A stretch of 64,000 bases of DNA from Ilumatobacter coccineus YM16-304 (GTDB lineage: Bacteria > Actinomycetota > Acidimicrobiia > Acidimicrobiales > Ilumatobacteraceae): contig NC_020520.1 in NCBI RefSeq assembly GCF_000348785.1, forward strand, positions 4,766,182 to 4,830,181, in the 5' to 3' direction. Shown piece after piece: positions 42,105-52,063 of this stretch. Both the position numbers and the translations under genes were made by a program. How positions within the stretch are numbered: position 1 is the first letter of the stretch; each line of letters opens with the position of its first letter. The notes below the pieces were generated by a model that worked only from the letters and a program-made list of their open reading frames with translations, searched no databases and was not told the DNA's origin.

Positions 42105-44315
42105 TCAGTGTTCGGCGAAGGTCGACTGGCCGACGAGGCGAGCCGGCATCGGGCGACCGAAGAGGTAGCCCTGCACCTTGTCGGCGCCGAGTTCGCGGAG
42201 CATCCGCAGCTGCAGCGGCGTCTCGACGCCTTCGGCGATGACCGACAGGCCGAGCGAGTGGCCGAGACGCACCACGGCGTCGACGATCGACGAGTCGTCG
42301 ACCTCGATGCCGAGCCCGTCGACGAACGACTTGTCGACCTTGATCGCTTCGACCGGGAACTTCTTCAGGTACGTCAACGACGAGTAGCCGGTGCCGAAGT
42401 CGTCGACCGACAGGTGCACGCCGAGTCCGCGCAGTTCGCGCAGTGCGGTCGTGGCCACGCCGACGTCGGTGAGCAGCGCCGTCTCGGTGATCTCGAACCA
42501 CAGCGAGTCGGCCTCGATACCACTCGTCGCGAGCGCGTCGTCGACGACCGCGACGAAGTTCGGGTCGCTCAACTGTTGCGCCGCGAGGTTGACCGAGATC
42601 GCCGCACGTCCCGCGGCGTGATCGGCGACCCGCCAGCGGGCGAGCTGCGCGAGCGCGTCGCGGAGCATGCGTTCGCCGATCTCGCCCATCATCCCGTTGG
42701 CCTCGGCGGTCGGCAGGAACTTGCCCGGACCGAGCAACCCCTGCTCCGGGTGCAGCCACCGCACGAGCACCTCGTAGCTGGTGATGTCGCCGGTCTGCAG
42801 ATCGGTGATGGGTTGGAAGTACGGAACGATCTCGTCGGTGGCGAGCGCTCGGCGCAGGTCGTTGGCCGTCTGTAGGGCGAGCACCGACGAGTGACGGTCG
42901 CGATCGTCGAACGCAGCGATGCGGTCGCGACCCGCGGCCTTCGCTCGGTACATCGCGGTGTCGGCATCGCGCAGCAGGTCTTCGGCCGACATGCCCGCGC
43001 GCTTGTTGGTGGCGAATCCGATCGACGTGGTCACGACCAGTTCGTGGCCGCCGATCACGACGGCGTCCTGCACCGACCGCTGCAACCGTTCGGCGACCGA
43101 GGCCGGGTCGAGCGGGCCGAGGCGGATCTCACCGGTCGCATCGGTCTGACGTGAGGTGCCGTCGACGAACACGACGAACTCGTCACCGCCGAAGCGAGCG
43201 AGTTGGTCGCCTTCGCGCATGACCGACCGGAAGCGACTGGCGACGTGGCGCAGCAGTTCGTCGCCGACCCCGTGCCCGAGACTGTCGTTGACCACCTTGA
43301 AGTTGTCGAGGTCGAGGAACAGCACGGCGACTTCGTCGGTGCCGGCCGTGACGAGGAGTTCGTCGAGGCGAGCCACGATCGACGCGCGGTTCGGCAACAG
43401 GGTGAGGCTGTCGTGGGTCGCCGCGTGCGCCAGGTCTTCGACGGCCTTGCGCTGTTCGGTGACGTCTTCGATGTGCGTGATGGCCAACGACACGCCGTCG
43501 TCTTCGCTCACGGCAACGCGTGTCTTCGCCCACACGTACGCGCCGTCACGCCGGAGGTAGCGCTGTTCGACCTGGTAGCCGTCGTCGATGCCGAGCTCGA
43601 TCCGGGCGCGCTCGGCGGCCGCCGCACGAAGGTCGTCGGGGTGGGTGATCTCGCGGATCGAACGGCCGAGGAGGTAGCGGCGCGAGTGGTCGAGCATGTC
43701 GGCGAGCGACTGGTTGGCGTCGACGATCTTGTTGTTGTCGAGACGCACGAGCGCCATGCCGGTGGGTGCCGAGTGGAAGGCGAGTTGGAATCGGCGACGG
43801 GCCGCTTCGAGTGCCTTCGTGCTGCGCTCACGATCCGACACGTCGCGCAGGATCACGACGGTGCCGCCGTTGGCGTCGGGGTCGTGGCGCTGGTGCAACG
43901 TGGCTTCGACGAGGTGTCCGACCCCGCTGCGATCGACCAACTCGAACACGGCCGGTTCGTCGGGTTCGGCGTCGACACCGAGGCGGAGACGCTCCCAGCG
44001 GTCGGTGATGTCGTCTTGATCGTCGGCGGCGACGAAGCCGAGGAACGACCTTCCCAGCAGGTCGTCGACCGAGCGACCCGTCAGCGCCGACGCCCTCGCG
44101 TTGGCCGAACTGATCTCCCCGTTCTCTGCGATGCCCAACACCGCGTCGGGGAGGCCATCGAGGAGTCGCTGCACCCCGCCGAGTGCGGCGGCGAGGTCGT
44201 CGTGCGACGAGCCGAGTCGACGGCGGGTGCGGCGTGCATCGAACGCGACCAACCCGATCGCGAGCGCGGCGGCAACGCCGCACGCGACGACCACGATGAT
44301 TCCGCCAGAACTCAC
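42105..44315 (-). CDS. PAS-PAS-GGDEF-EAL cyclic-di-GMP protein
   Basis: This 736-residue signalling protein has one N-terminal membrane helix (GIIVVVACGVAAALAIGLVAF), then two PAS domains (about residues 45-165 and 170-290). The diguanylate cyclase domain has ARFGGDEFVVFVD with the inhibitory-site motif REGD five residues before it. The EAL phosphodiesterase domain reads YEVLVRWLHPEQG (EVL in place of EAL), with SVNLAAQQL, FEITETALL, DDFGTGYSS, IKVDKSF and IAEGVET. Both catalytic sets look intact, so it may make and break c-di-GMP. It is monocistronic. Confidence 0.94.
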   Translation of the reverse strand: MSSGGIIVVVACGVAAALAIGLVAFDARRTRRRLGSSHDDLAAALGGVQRLLDGLPDAVLGIAENGEISSANARASALTGRSVDDLLGRSFLGFVAADDQDDITDRWERLRLGVDAEPDEPAVFELVDRSGVGHLVEATLHQRHDPDANGGTVVILRDVSDRERSTKALEAARRRFQLAFHSAPTGMALVRLDNNKIVDANQSLADMLDHSRRYLLGRSIREITHPDDLRAAAAERARIELGIDDGYQVEQRYLRRDGAYVWAKTRVAVSEDDGVSLAITHIEDVTEQRKAVEDLAHAATHDSLTLLPNRASIVARLDELLVTAGTDEVAVLFLDLDNFKVVNDSLGHGVGDELLRHVASRFRSVMREGDQLARFGGDEFVVFVDGTSRQTDATGEIRLGPLDPASVAERLQRSVQDAVVIGGHELVVTTSIGFATNKRAGMSAEDLLRDADTAMYRAKAAGRDRIAAFDDRDRHSSVLALQTANDLRRALATDEIVPYFQPITDLQTGDITSYEVLVRWLHPEQGLLGPGKFLPTAEANGMMGEIGERMLRDALAQLARWRVADHAAGRAAISVNLAAQQLSDPNFVAVVDDALATSGIEADSLWFEITETALLTDVGVATTALRELRGLGVHLSVDDFGTGYSSLTYLKKFPVEAIKVDKSFVDGLGIEVDDSSIVDAVVRLGHSLGLSVIAEGVETPLQLRMLRELGADKVQGYLFGRPMPARLVGQSTFAEH

Positions 44316-44361
44316 GGATCGAGAATACGACGCCGCCCGACCGCCCCCGCGGATGGCCGAC

Positions 44362-44394
44362 CCGGACGGTTTGTCTCTGAGACAAACCGTCCGG
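44362..44394 (-). terminator. Perfect 33-base palindromic hairpin after the CCA-transferase gene
   Basis: The arms CCGGACGGTTTGTCTC and GAGACAAACCGTCCGG flank a single T. The hairpin abuts the stop codon of the gene on the minus strand. A near-identical copy follows the kinase gene at 52064-52096. Confidence 0.7.
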
Positions 44395-45867
44395 TCAGCG
44401 GGCGGCGTGCCAGGCGTCGAGGCGTTCGCGGATCTCGGTGTCGCCGATGATGCCCTCTTCGAGACGGATCTCCATGAGGAACTTCATCGCCTCACCGACC
44501 TCGCGACCCGGCGTGATCCCCAGGTGTTCGATCACCTGGTTGCCGTCCATCTCGGGACGCAGCGCCGCCAGTTCTTCGGCGGCTTCGAGTTCGTCGATGC
44601 GTTCCTCGAGTTCGTCCATGCGGCGCGACAGGCGAGCCGCCTTCTTCTCGTTGCGCGTCGTGCAGTCACAACGCGTCAACACGTTGAGCTCCTGCAGCAG
44701 CGGCCCCGCGTCGCGGACGTACCGACGAACCGCCGAGTCGGACCAGCCCATCGAATACGTGTGAAAGCGCAGGTGAAGGGCAACGAGCTCGGTGACCGCA
44801 TTGACGTCGGCGTTCGAGTACTTCAGCTTCGTCATGCGCTTCTTGGTGATGCGCGCGCCGACGGCATCGTGATGATGGAACGTCGTTCCCTTGCCCGGCA
44901 GATAGCCACGCGTCTTCGGCTTGCCGACGTCGTGGAACAGCGCGGCCAGCCGGGTGATGCGGAAGTCGAACGGTTCACGCTCCCCCGCCACGATCGCCGG
45001 ATGCTCCGCGTGCGGCCGCACGTTCTCGACGACGGCGATCGAGTGGGTGAGCACGTCTTTGTGCCGGTGGATCGGATCGTGCTCGAGGCGCATGTTGGGC
45101 AGCTCGGGCAGGAACTGGTCGGCGAGCCCGGTGTCGACGAGAAACCACAGCCCAGCTGCCGGGTGGTCGACCACGATCAGCTTGTCGAGCTCGTCGCGGA
45201 CGCGTTCGGCCGACACGATCTCGAGGCGCGGCGCCATTTCGCGGACCGCCGCGAGCAGCTCGTCGGTCGGTTCGAACTGATACCGAGCGATGAAGCGCGC
45301 CGCTCGCAGCATGCGCAGCGGGTCGTCGCTGAAGCTGATGTCGGGGCCGAGCGGGGTGCGCAGCACGCGTTGCAGCAGGTCGACGGCACCGTTGTACGGA
45401 TCGACCAGCTCGGGCGTGTCGCCATCGGAGGTCAACTCCAAGGCCATGGCGTTGACGGTGAAGTCACGGCGGCCGAGGTCGGCGTCGATCTCGTCGGCGA
45501 ACACCACGTGCGGCTTGCGCGAGTCGTCGGTGTACGCCTCGGCCCGGAACGTGGTGATCTCGTACGGCCGAACGTCGCCCGTCTCGAGGTTCTTCTTGTG
45601 GGCACCGATGGTGCCGAACTTCTCGCCCTGCGTCCAGACCGCGTCGGCCCAACCTTCGAGGCACGCCTTGATCTGCGGCGGCCGAGCGTCGGTCGTGAGA
45701 TCGAGATCGAAGTCGGTCTTGCCGTCGGCGAGCAGCAGATCGCGCACCGTTCCGCCCACGAGATAGAGGCGGTGGCCCGCTGCGCGGAACCGCTCGGCGA
45801 GAGGAGCGAGCTCGCGCAGGACCGGTTCAAAACGCTCGGGGATCACGCAGCCAGCGTATTGGAGCAT
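44395..45867 (-). CDS. cca: CCA tRNA nucleotidyltransferase
   Basis: This 490-residue enzyme adds or repairs the 3' CCA of tRNA. The catalytic head has LYLVGGTVRDLLLADGKTDFDLDLTTDARP (two blocks) with its metal aspartates. RRDFTVNAMAL and DDPLRMLRAARFIARYQF follow. An HD domain lies at RLAALFHDVGKPKTRGYL. The start is uncertain: a GTG seven codons in (VIPERFEP) is possible. The same gene sits beside the DUF6049 gene in Mycobacterium (there named pcnA). Confidence 0.95.
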   Translation of the reverse strand: MLQYAGCVIPERFEPVLRELAPLAERFRAAGHRLYLVGGTVRDLLLADGKTDFDLDLTTDARPPQIKACLEGWADAVWTQGEKFGTIGAHKKNLETGDVRPYEITTFRAEAYTDDSRKPHVVFADEIDADLGRRDFTVNAMALELTSDGDTPELVDPYNGAVDLLQRVLRTPLGPDISFSDDPLRMLRAARFIARYQFEPTDELLAAVREMAPRLEIVSAERVRDELDKLIVVDHPAAGLWFLVDTGLADQFLPELPNMRLEHDPIHRHKDVLTHSIAVVENVRPHAEHPAIVAGEREPFDFRITRLAALFHDVGKPKTRGYLPGKGTTFHHHDAVGARITKKRMTKLKYSNADVNAVTELVALHLRFHTYSMGWSDSAVRRYVRDAGPLLQELNVLTRCDCTTRNEKKAARLSRRMDELEERIDELEAAEELAALRPEMDGNQVIEHLGITPGREVGEAMKFLMEIRLEEGIIGDTEIRERLDAWHAAR

Positions 45868-45956
45868 CGATCAGGGAGAACAGGCCGTCGCCAACGTGGC
45901 GAAATCGTCGGCCCGCTGGCTCCTTCCGAGCAGGCCGGTCACGTACATTCTCACCG

Positions 45957-46676
45957 GTGGGAGAAGCGCTGCACACTCGGTCTCGGGTCGACATCCGACC
46001 CTGGCCGCACGAAACCGCCATCGCCCACCTCATCCTGCTCGACGTCGACATGGTGCCGTCGCTCGCCGACATCGACCGCTGGATCGACGAGAGCTACGAG
46101 CTCACACCCGAGATCCGCTCGATCCGGACGGGTGCGTTGTTCCCCAACGCTGCCGATGCGTTCGCCGAGCGCGGGTTCCGCGTGTGCGATCGCCTCGCGC
46201 TGCTCGAACGGCGACTCCCTCCGACCGAAGCCGTGCCCGCCCCGACACCGGCGACGCCACAGCTCGCCACCAGGCGACTGCGCCAACGCGACCTCGAGGT
46301 CGCCGCACGAATCGACGGTGACGCGTTCCCCGCGAGCTGGCAGAACGATGCGCAGTCGCTCGCCGAGATCATCGACGCCACGCCACGCGCCCGTGCTCGG
46401 ATCGCCACTCTCGCTCGCCGTCCGATCGGGTTCGCGCTCACGGGCAAGGCCGGCCCGACCGGATACCTCCAACGCTTCGCCGTCGACCCGAGCGCTCGTC
46501 GTCTCGGCGTCGCCGGGCTGCTCGTCGACGACGCGGTCCGGTGGTTGAGTCGACGAGGCGCGACCGCGGCGCTCGTCAACACCGGCGTCGACAACGCCGC
46601 CGCACTGGCGCTGTACGAAGGCCGCGGATTCCGTCGTCGGTCCGATCAACTGGTCGTGATGGAGTTCACCCGATGA
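45957..46676 (+). CDS. GNAT acetyltransferase
   Basis: This 239-residue protein starts at GTG. The first 90 residues look like a degenerate GNAT half. The second half has GYLQRFAVDPSARRLGVAGLLVDDAVRWL with the acetyl-CoA loop, and VNTGVDNAAALALYEGRGFRRR. Its stop overlaps the start of the DUF6049 gene (ATGA). It may acetylate a protein or small amine; nothing fixes the target. Confidence 0.85.
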   Translation: MGEALHTRSRVDIRPWPHETAIAHLILLDVDMVPSLADIDRWIDESYELTPEIRSIRTGALFPNAADAFAERGFRVCDRLALLERRLPPTEAVPAPTPATPQLATRRLRQRDLEVAARIDGDAFPASWQNDAQSLAEIIDATPRARARIATLARRPIGFALTGKAGPTGYLQRFAVDPSARRLGVAGLLVDDAVRWLSRRGATAALVNTGVDNAAALALYEGRGFRRRSDQLVVMEFTR

Positions 46677-49057
46677 CCGTGCCCGCGCGCACCGTGTCGC
46701 CCAGTGACGCACTGCTCGGTGACGTGTCGCACGGCCGGCGGCGGCGTCGGGCGGGCGTCGCGCTCGCCACCGTCGTCGGGGTCGGACTCTCGCTGCTCGC
46801 ACTCGGCCCGGCAGCTGCGCAGACCGACGACGAGACGCCGACGACGCTGCGCGAGCTCCCCGACGGCGACATCACGATGACGCTCATCGACCAGAGCTTC
46901 GACGTCGAACCCGGTGCCGACATCGAGCTGACCTACCGGCTGACCGGCGACCTCGAGACCCTCGCCGAACTCTCACCGCCGACCACCACGACCACGACCA
47001 CCACCAGCACGACGACCACCACCACGACCACCACGACGGTGCCGCCCACCACGGTCGCCGGTGAACCGGCCCCCCAGACCACACCGGCTCCCCCACCGCC
47101 GGCGTCGACGACCACGACCACCACCGAGCCGCCACCGCCTCCTCCGCCCCCGGTCGAACTCGACGTGCAGGTCACCAACCACGAACCGATCGACGGTCTC
47201 TCGACGCTGGAGCGAGCGGTGGGCCCCGACATTCGCAGCGCGCTGCTCACCCCGGTCATCGACGGCGTTCTGATCACCGACGTCCGTCCGATGATCACCG
47301 TCGGCGAAGGTGAAGACGCCGGCACGGCGATCCTCGAGCTCTCGGTCCCGACCGATCAGGACCCGTCCGATGCCGATCACCTGGAGTTCCGCGAGATCGG
47401 ACTCCACCCGATCGTCGTCGAACTGAAGGTCGCCGGCCAGGTCGTGGCCAACCACGGCACGATCATCGAACGCCGCGACGCCAACGATCGGACCCTGCCG
47501 ACGATCGACCTGTCGCTGCTCACTTACATTGCCGACCCGGGCCCCACCGGCACCGCTGGCCAACTGTTCGCCGGCGTCGAAGCACTCGATCGGACCGCCG
47601 ACGTCGCCGAGGTGCTGGCGTCACCGCTCACGCTGTCGGTGCCACCGAACATCGCCCGCGTCGCGTCGGAGTCGAGCACCAGCAACAACCTGCCCGAAGC
47701 GCTCGCCGACGACGAGCTCATCGCTGCGCCGGCCACGCCGTTCGACGTGTCGTCGGCGACCGCGATCGACCGCGTCGACGCGTTCATCCGACAGTTGACG
47801 TTCGGTGAAGAACAGCTCCAGGCGGCACTGCCCAGCACCAACGTGCGACGCGACGCGTGGCTGGTCACGTCGCCGATCAGCGCCGAGGCGGCGGCCGAGT
47901 TGCGCGCCTTGTCGGTGCGCTTCATCGTGATGCCCGAGACCCTGTTCGTCGAGTCGATCTCCGACGAGGTTCCGGCGACCGACCGATTCATCGACATCGA
48001 CATCGGCGACGGCAACAGCATGCCTGTGCTCGTCGTCGACGACCTGGGCGAGAGCTTCACGAAGGAAGCCACCGACGAGATCCTCGACGAGCTGACGGCA
48101 ACCGAATGGTCGATCCAGACCATCGCCCGCCTCCGCTTCGAGCAGTACGACGCGTCGCTGTCGGAACGCGGTGACGAGCGCAGTCGGATCCTCGGCACGC
48201 CCGACCTGTCGGCACCCGACCCGCGACTGCTCCTCGAACTCGAACGCCTCGCCACGACCACCGATGCGATCCGGTTCTCGCCCGCCTCCGAGCTCAGCGG
48301 CGTCACGACCCGACTCCCTCTCGACGACGACCGTTCGTTTCCCGAAGCGGCCGGCCCGTCGCTGACCGAACGCCTCGACCTCATCACGTTCACCCAGGCG
48401 TCGCTGGCGTCGGTTGCGTCGATGCTCCCCGACGACGACGACCGCTTCCCGCAGTGGAGTCGCCAGCTCGACAGCTTCGTGTCGACGGCGTATGACGACG
48501 ACGACGTCGAGGTGGCGATCAGTGAGATCGTCGCCGAGGCCGAAGAGATCCGCAGCGCGGTCATCCCACCCGACCCGATCTCGTTCACGCTCACCGGCAA
48601 CGAGGGCAGCATCGATCTTCGGATCGGCAACCGTCTCGACGAACCGATCTCGGTGGTGCTGCGGCTCAGTTCGCCACGTCTCACGTTCCCCGACGGCGAC
48701 CGGCTGATCACCCTGCCGGCCTCGGCGTCGCGCGTCGTCGAGGTCCCTGTCATCGCTCGGACCAACGGCACCTCTGCGGTGCGGGTCGAGATCCTCACCC
48801 CGTCGTGCCTCGACGAAGACGGTCCGCCGTGCGCGCAGCTGATCGAACCGGTCACGCTCAAATCACGCGTCAACGCACTCACCGGCTTGGGTCAGGTGCT
48901 CACCGCCGGACTCGTGCTGATCCTCCTGAGCTGGTGGTTCTCCAACTGGCGCAAGAAGCGGCGCGCCGACGCCGACGACGGTGAAGACGCTCGCGCCGGA
49001 TCGCGGAGCGACGACGCGATGCCCGCACCCGACGACGCCTCGCCATCCGGGCAGTAG
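46673..49057 (+). CDS. DUF6049-family secreted membrane-anchored protein
   Basis: This 794-residue protein has an N-terminal signal/anchor (VALATVVGVGLSLLALGPAAA) and a Thr-rich stretch of about 20 residues, then a Pro/Thr region near residues 100-160. A large extracellular domain follows, with a C-terminal helix (GQVLTAGLVLILLSWWFSNW) and a basic, acidic tail in the cytosol. In size, topology and position it corresponds to the Rv3909-type protein between pcnA and the mviN locus in Mycobacterium. Its function is unknown; cell-envelope assembly is likely. Confidence 0.85.
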   Translation: MTVPARTVSPSDALLGDVSHGRRRRRAGVALATVVGVGLSLLALGPAAAQTDDETPTTLRELPDGDITMTLIDQSFDVEPGADIELTYRLTGDLETLAELSPPTTTTTTTTSTTTTTTTTTTVPPTTVAGEPAPQTTPAPPPPASTTTTTTEPPPPPPPPVELDVQVTNHEPIDGLSTLERAVGPDIRSALLTPVIDGVLITDVRPMITVGEGEDAGTAILELSVPTDQDPSDADHLEFREIGLHPIVVELKVAGQVVANHGTIIERRDANDRTLPTIDLSLLTYIADPGPTGTAGQLFAGVEALDRTADVAEVLASPLTLSVPPNIARVASESSTSNNLPEALADDELIAAPATPFDVSSATAIDRVDAFIRQLTFGEEQLQAALPSTNVRRDAWLVTSPISAEAAAELRALSVRFIVMPETLFVESISDEVPATDRFIDIDIGDGNSMPVLVVDDLGESFTKEATDEILDELTATEWSIQTIARLRFEQYDASLSERGDERSRILGTPDLSAPDPRLLLELERLATTTDAIRFSPASELSGVTTRLPLDDDRSFPEAAGPSLTERLDLITFTQASLASVASMLPDDDDRFPQWSRQLDSFVSTAYDDDDVEVAISEIVAEAEEIRSAVIPPDPISFTLTGNEGSIDLRIGNRLDEPISVVLRLSSPRLTFPDGDRLITLPASASRVVEVPVIARTNGTSAVRVEILTPSCLDEDGPPCAQLIEPVTLKSRVNALTGLGQVLTAGLVLILLSWWFSNWRKKRRADADDGEDARAGSRSDDAMPAPDDASPSGQ

Positions 49058-49068
49058 CCTCTCGCGGC

Positions 49069-49923
49069 GTGAGTACCGTTCGAATCGTCACCGACAGCGC
49101 CTGCGATCTTCCTGCCGAGATCGCCGAAGAACTCGGCATCGAGATCGTCCCGCTGAGCATTCGCTTCGGCGACGAGGAGTTCATCGACCGTGAGCAGCTG
49201 ACGGTCGCCGAGTTCTGGAACCGGTGCGTCAACGCACCGGTGCTCCCCGAGACCGCCGCACCGGCGCCCGGCCAGTTCGAGTCGACGTACCGCAAGCTCG
49301 CTGCCGAGGGCGCCACCGGCGTGGTCGTCGTGTCGCTGTCGGGCGCACTGTCGGCCACGATCCAGAGCGCCGAGCTCGCGGCACGATCGATCGCCGACGA
49401 CGATTCGATCGATCTCGACGTGCGCATCGTCGACAGCCGCACGGTCACGCTCGGTATCGGCACCATCGCCATCGCGTGTGCCCGAGCGGCCGCGGCCGGC
49501 GGCACGGTCGACGAGATCGAAGCCCTCGCCACCGACCTCGCCAAGCGCACTCGCGTCATCGGTGCACTCGACACGCTCGACAACCTGAAGAAGGGTGGTC
49601 GCATCGGCAACGCCAAGGCGCTGCTGGCCACCGCGCTCTCGATCAAACCGATCATCGAGGTCGTCGACGGCATCGTCGAGCAGGGTGGCAAGCAGCGCAC
49701 TCGCTCGAAAGCCCTCAAACACCTCGTCGACAAGGTCACCACGTACGAAGGTCGCATCGAGAACCTCGCCGTGTTGCACGCCGACTGCTCCGACGTCGAC
49801 ATGTTCGTCGAGATGCTGCGCCCGCACTACGACGGCGAGATCGTCGTCGGCGAGATCGGCCCGGTCATCGGCAGCCACGGCGGCCGCGGCACCATCGGCG
49901 TCGCCTTCCACGAACGAGTCTGA
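49069..49923 (+). CDS. DegV family fatty-acid-binding protein
   Basis: This 284-residue protein starts at GTG. The DegV signature is VRIVTDSACDLPAEIAEELGIEIVPLSIRFGDEEF. It also has VVVSLSGALSATIQSAELA, and DSRTVTLGIG and TLDNLKKGGRIGNAKALLA near residue 170. Family members bind fatty acids and feed fatty-acid kinases. It is 11 bases after the DUF6049 gene and is followed by a strong hairpin. Confidence 0.93.
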   Translation: MSTVRIVTDSACDLPAEIAEELGIEIVPLSIRFGDEEFIDREQLTVAEFWNRCVNAPVLPETAAPAPGQFESTYRKLAAEGATGVVVVSLSGALSATIQSAELAARSIADDDSIDLDVRIVDSRTVTLGIGTIAIACARAAAAGGTVDEIEALATDLAKRTRVIGALDTLDNLKKGGRIGNAKALLATALSIKPIIEVVDGIVEQGGKQRTRSKALKHLVDKVTTYEGRIENLAVLHADCSDVDMFVEMLRPHYDGEIVVGEIGPVIGSHGGRGTIGVAFHERV

Positions 49924-49959
49924 ACCGCGCCATCGCGCCGGCCCACTCGCCGGCCAACC

Positions 49960-49990
49960 TGGTTACATCGCTCCCGGAGCGATGTAACCA
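49960..49990 (+). terminator. Strong hairpin after the DegV gene
   Basis: TGGTTACATCGCTCC and GGAGCGATGTAACCA are exact complements around a single C, 36 bases after the stop codon and 51 before the kinase start. There is no T run. Confidence 0.6.
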
Positions 49991-50041
49991 ACTCATTGCC
50001 CCGGATCGGGCAGCGGGCACAACTAGATTTGGCCACGCCGT

Positions 50042-52063
50042 ATGTCTGCGCCTACTCGAACGATCATTGCTGGGCGCTACGAGCTTCAGCGACGACTCGC
50101 TCAGGGCGGCATGGCCGAGGTGTGGTTGGCGATCGATCTCACCCTCGACCGGCGCGTGGCCGTCAAGTGGCTGAAGCCCACGCTCGCGACCGACGAAGTC
50201 GTCGCCGAACGCTTCCGGCGTGAGGCCAAGGCCGCCGCCAGCCTCGATCACGCCAACATCGTCGCCGTGTACGACGTGTTCGAACACGACGGGCGCCAAG
50301 CGGTGGTCATGCAGCTCGTCGACGGCAAGAGCCTGCGCCAGTTGCTCGACACGCAGAAGCGCCTGTCGCCCGAACTCACGTGCCACATCGGCTCGGCGGT
50401 CGCGGCCGCACTCGACCACGCCCACGAAGCCGGCTTCGTCCACCGCGACGTCAAGCCCGGCAACATCATGATCACGCCCGACGGCCGCGTGCTGCTCACC
50501 GACTTCGGCATCGCCAAGGGGCTCCACGGCGACACCGGTGACGATCTGACCAGCGACAACATCATGATGGGCACCGCGAAGTACCTGTCGCCCGAGCAGG
50601 TCCGTGGCAAGAAGCTCGACGGGCGCGCCGACCTCTACTCGCTGGGCCTCGTGCTCTACGAGTGCCTCGCCGGGCGGGTGCCGTTCCTCGGCGAATCCGA
50701 CGCCGACACCGCGTTGGCTCGACTGCAGCGCGACCCGACCGACCTCGCTCGGTTGCGCGCCACGCTGCCGACACGGCTCGTCAACGTCATCCACGATCTG
50801 CTGGCGCGCAACCCCGACAAGCGCCCCGCGACCGGCGACGCGCTGATCGTCGAACTCAAAGCCGCATCGGCCGAAGGTCCGCCCGAGATCGACCCCACCG
50901 ACGCCGAGCGCTCACCGGTGGCACCGTTCTCGGCCGGCCGCCTGATGCGCGCGCCGTCCGATCTCCGCGGTCGAGCCAAAGACCGCGACCGCGGTCGTCA
51001 GACACCCACACCACCGCGCGGCAAGCAGAAGCGCGGCGACGCGCCGAGCCGGCCGACACCGCGTCCCGGCGATCGCCGTCCCGGTCGCGCAGCTCCGCAT
51101 CCGAGCATGCAACCCGAGGCACCGGGTCAGCCGATCGACCCGATGCTCTCGGGCCCCGTCGCGATTCCCGGCGAGCCGCCGCACATCACCGGCCGCACGC
51201 CGGTCACCCCGCCTTCGCCGACCACCTCCGTCGCCTCGCCCGGCGCACCGACCGCGCCGCGCTCCCCCGCGCCGGCCGGCGCCGCATCGTCACGCGACCA
51301 CACGCCGCCCGCCGGTGCCACGTTGCGCGGCGCGCCGGCCAAGGGCATGGATCAGAAGTGGGGGCCGTCGCTCGCACTCGTCGGCGGACTCGTCGCAGTC
51401 GCAGTCGTCCTGGTGTTGGTGCTGTGGGCTGCGCTCGAGTTCGGCGGTGGCGAGCCGACCACGACCACCACGGTGCTGCCCGCCGATCAGGTCGAGGCCG
51501 AGTCCGCGCCGGCTGCCGACGAGGCAGTCACCGACGAACCGATCGCCTCGGTCGCGGTCGAACCCGACCCCGCACCCGTCGTCGACCCCGAGCCGATCGT
51601 CGATCCGAGCCAGGCGTCGATCATCTCCACCGTCACGTTCGATCCCGACGGCGACTTCGAAGAGGAGGACGACACGCTGGCCTTCGCCACCGACGGCGAC
51701 CCCTCGACCACCTGGCGCACGTCGTGCTACTCCAACGAGTTCATGGGCGCGAAGAGCGGTGTGGGCATCGTGGTCAGCTTCGACACGCCGGTCGCTCGTC
51801 CGCTCCAGGTCGGCGTCGAGCACGGCCCGTACATCGTCACGTTCTACGGGGCGATCAGCGACGACGCTCCCACCACCTTCGGTGACTGGGGTGCCGAAGT
51901 CGACACCGCGTTCGGCACCGAGGGCACGACCATCACATCGGCGAGCCCGAGCCAGCCGGTGAGCCACATGCTCGTGCTGATTCAGCAGCTCGGTCCCGAC
52001 GACGGGTGCAGCGACACCAACCCGTTCCGCGGCCGCATCTCCGAGATCGCCCTCGCCAACTGA
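50042..52063 (+). CDS. Transmembrane Ser/Thr protein kinase with MviN-type C-terminal domain
   Basis: This 673-residue Hanks-type kinase has catalytic lysine in VAVKWLKP, the loop HRDVKPGN and the DFG in LTDFGIAK. The activation-end motif is YLSPEQ; all core residues are present. A Pro/Arg-rich linker (about residues 290-430) leads to one membrane helix (about 441-463) and an extracellular domain. That domain has LAFATDGDPSTTWRT and AKSGVGIVVSF, a discoidin-like pattern also found at the C-terminus of actinobacterial MviN/MurJ. No PASTA repeats are seen. In Mycobacterium the mviN gene with a pseudokinase occupies this place. Confidence 0.92.
   Translation: MSAPTRTIIAGRYELQRRLAQGGMAEVWLAIDLTLDRRVAVKWLKPTLATDEVVAERFRREAKAAASLDHANIVAVYDVFEHDGRQAVVMQLVDGKSLRQLLDTQKRLSPELTCHIGSAVAAALDHAHEAGFVHRDVKPGNIMITPDGRVLLTDFGIAKGLHGDTGDDLTSDNIMMGTAKYLSPEQVRGKKLDGRADLYSLGLVLYECLAGRVPFLGESDADTALARLQRDPTDLARLRATLPTRLVNVIHDLLARNPDKRPATGDALIVELKAASAEGPPEIDPTDAERSPVAPFSAGRLMRAPSDLRGRAKDRDRGRQTPTPPRGKQKRGDAPSRPTPRPGDRRPGRAAPHPSMQPEAPGQPIDPMLSGPVAIPGEPPHITGRTPVTPPSPTTSVASPGAPTAPRSPAPAGAASSRDHTPPAGATLRGAPAKGMDQKWGPSLALVGGLVAVAVVLVLVLWAALEFGGGEPTTTTTVLPADQVEAESAPAADEAVTDEPIASVAVEPDPAPVVDPEPIVDPSQASIISTVTFDPDGDFEEEDDTLAFATDGDPSTTWRTSCYSNEFMGAKSGVGIVVSFDTPVARPLQVGVEHGPYIVTFYGAISDDAPTTFGDWGAEVDTAFGTEGTTITSASPSQPVSHMLVLIQQLGPDDGCSDTNPFRGRISEIALAN

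Noticed and set aside
44101..46548. An 815-codon plus-strand frame over cca and the GNAT gene
   Set aside because: It runs antisense to cca and out of frame with the GNAT gene, both of which have firm motifs.
50042..50870. The kinase as a pseudokinase like that of mycobacterial MviN
   Set aside because: Catalytic lysine, HRD, the metal-binding Asn and DFG are all present.
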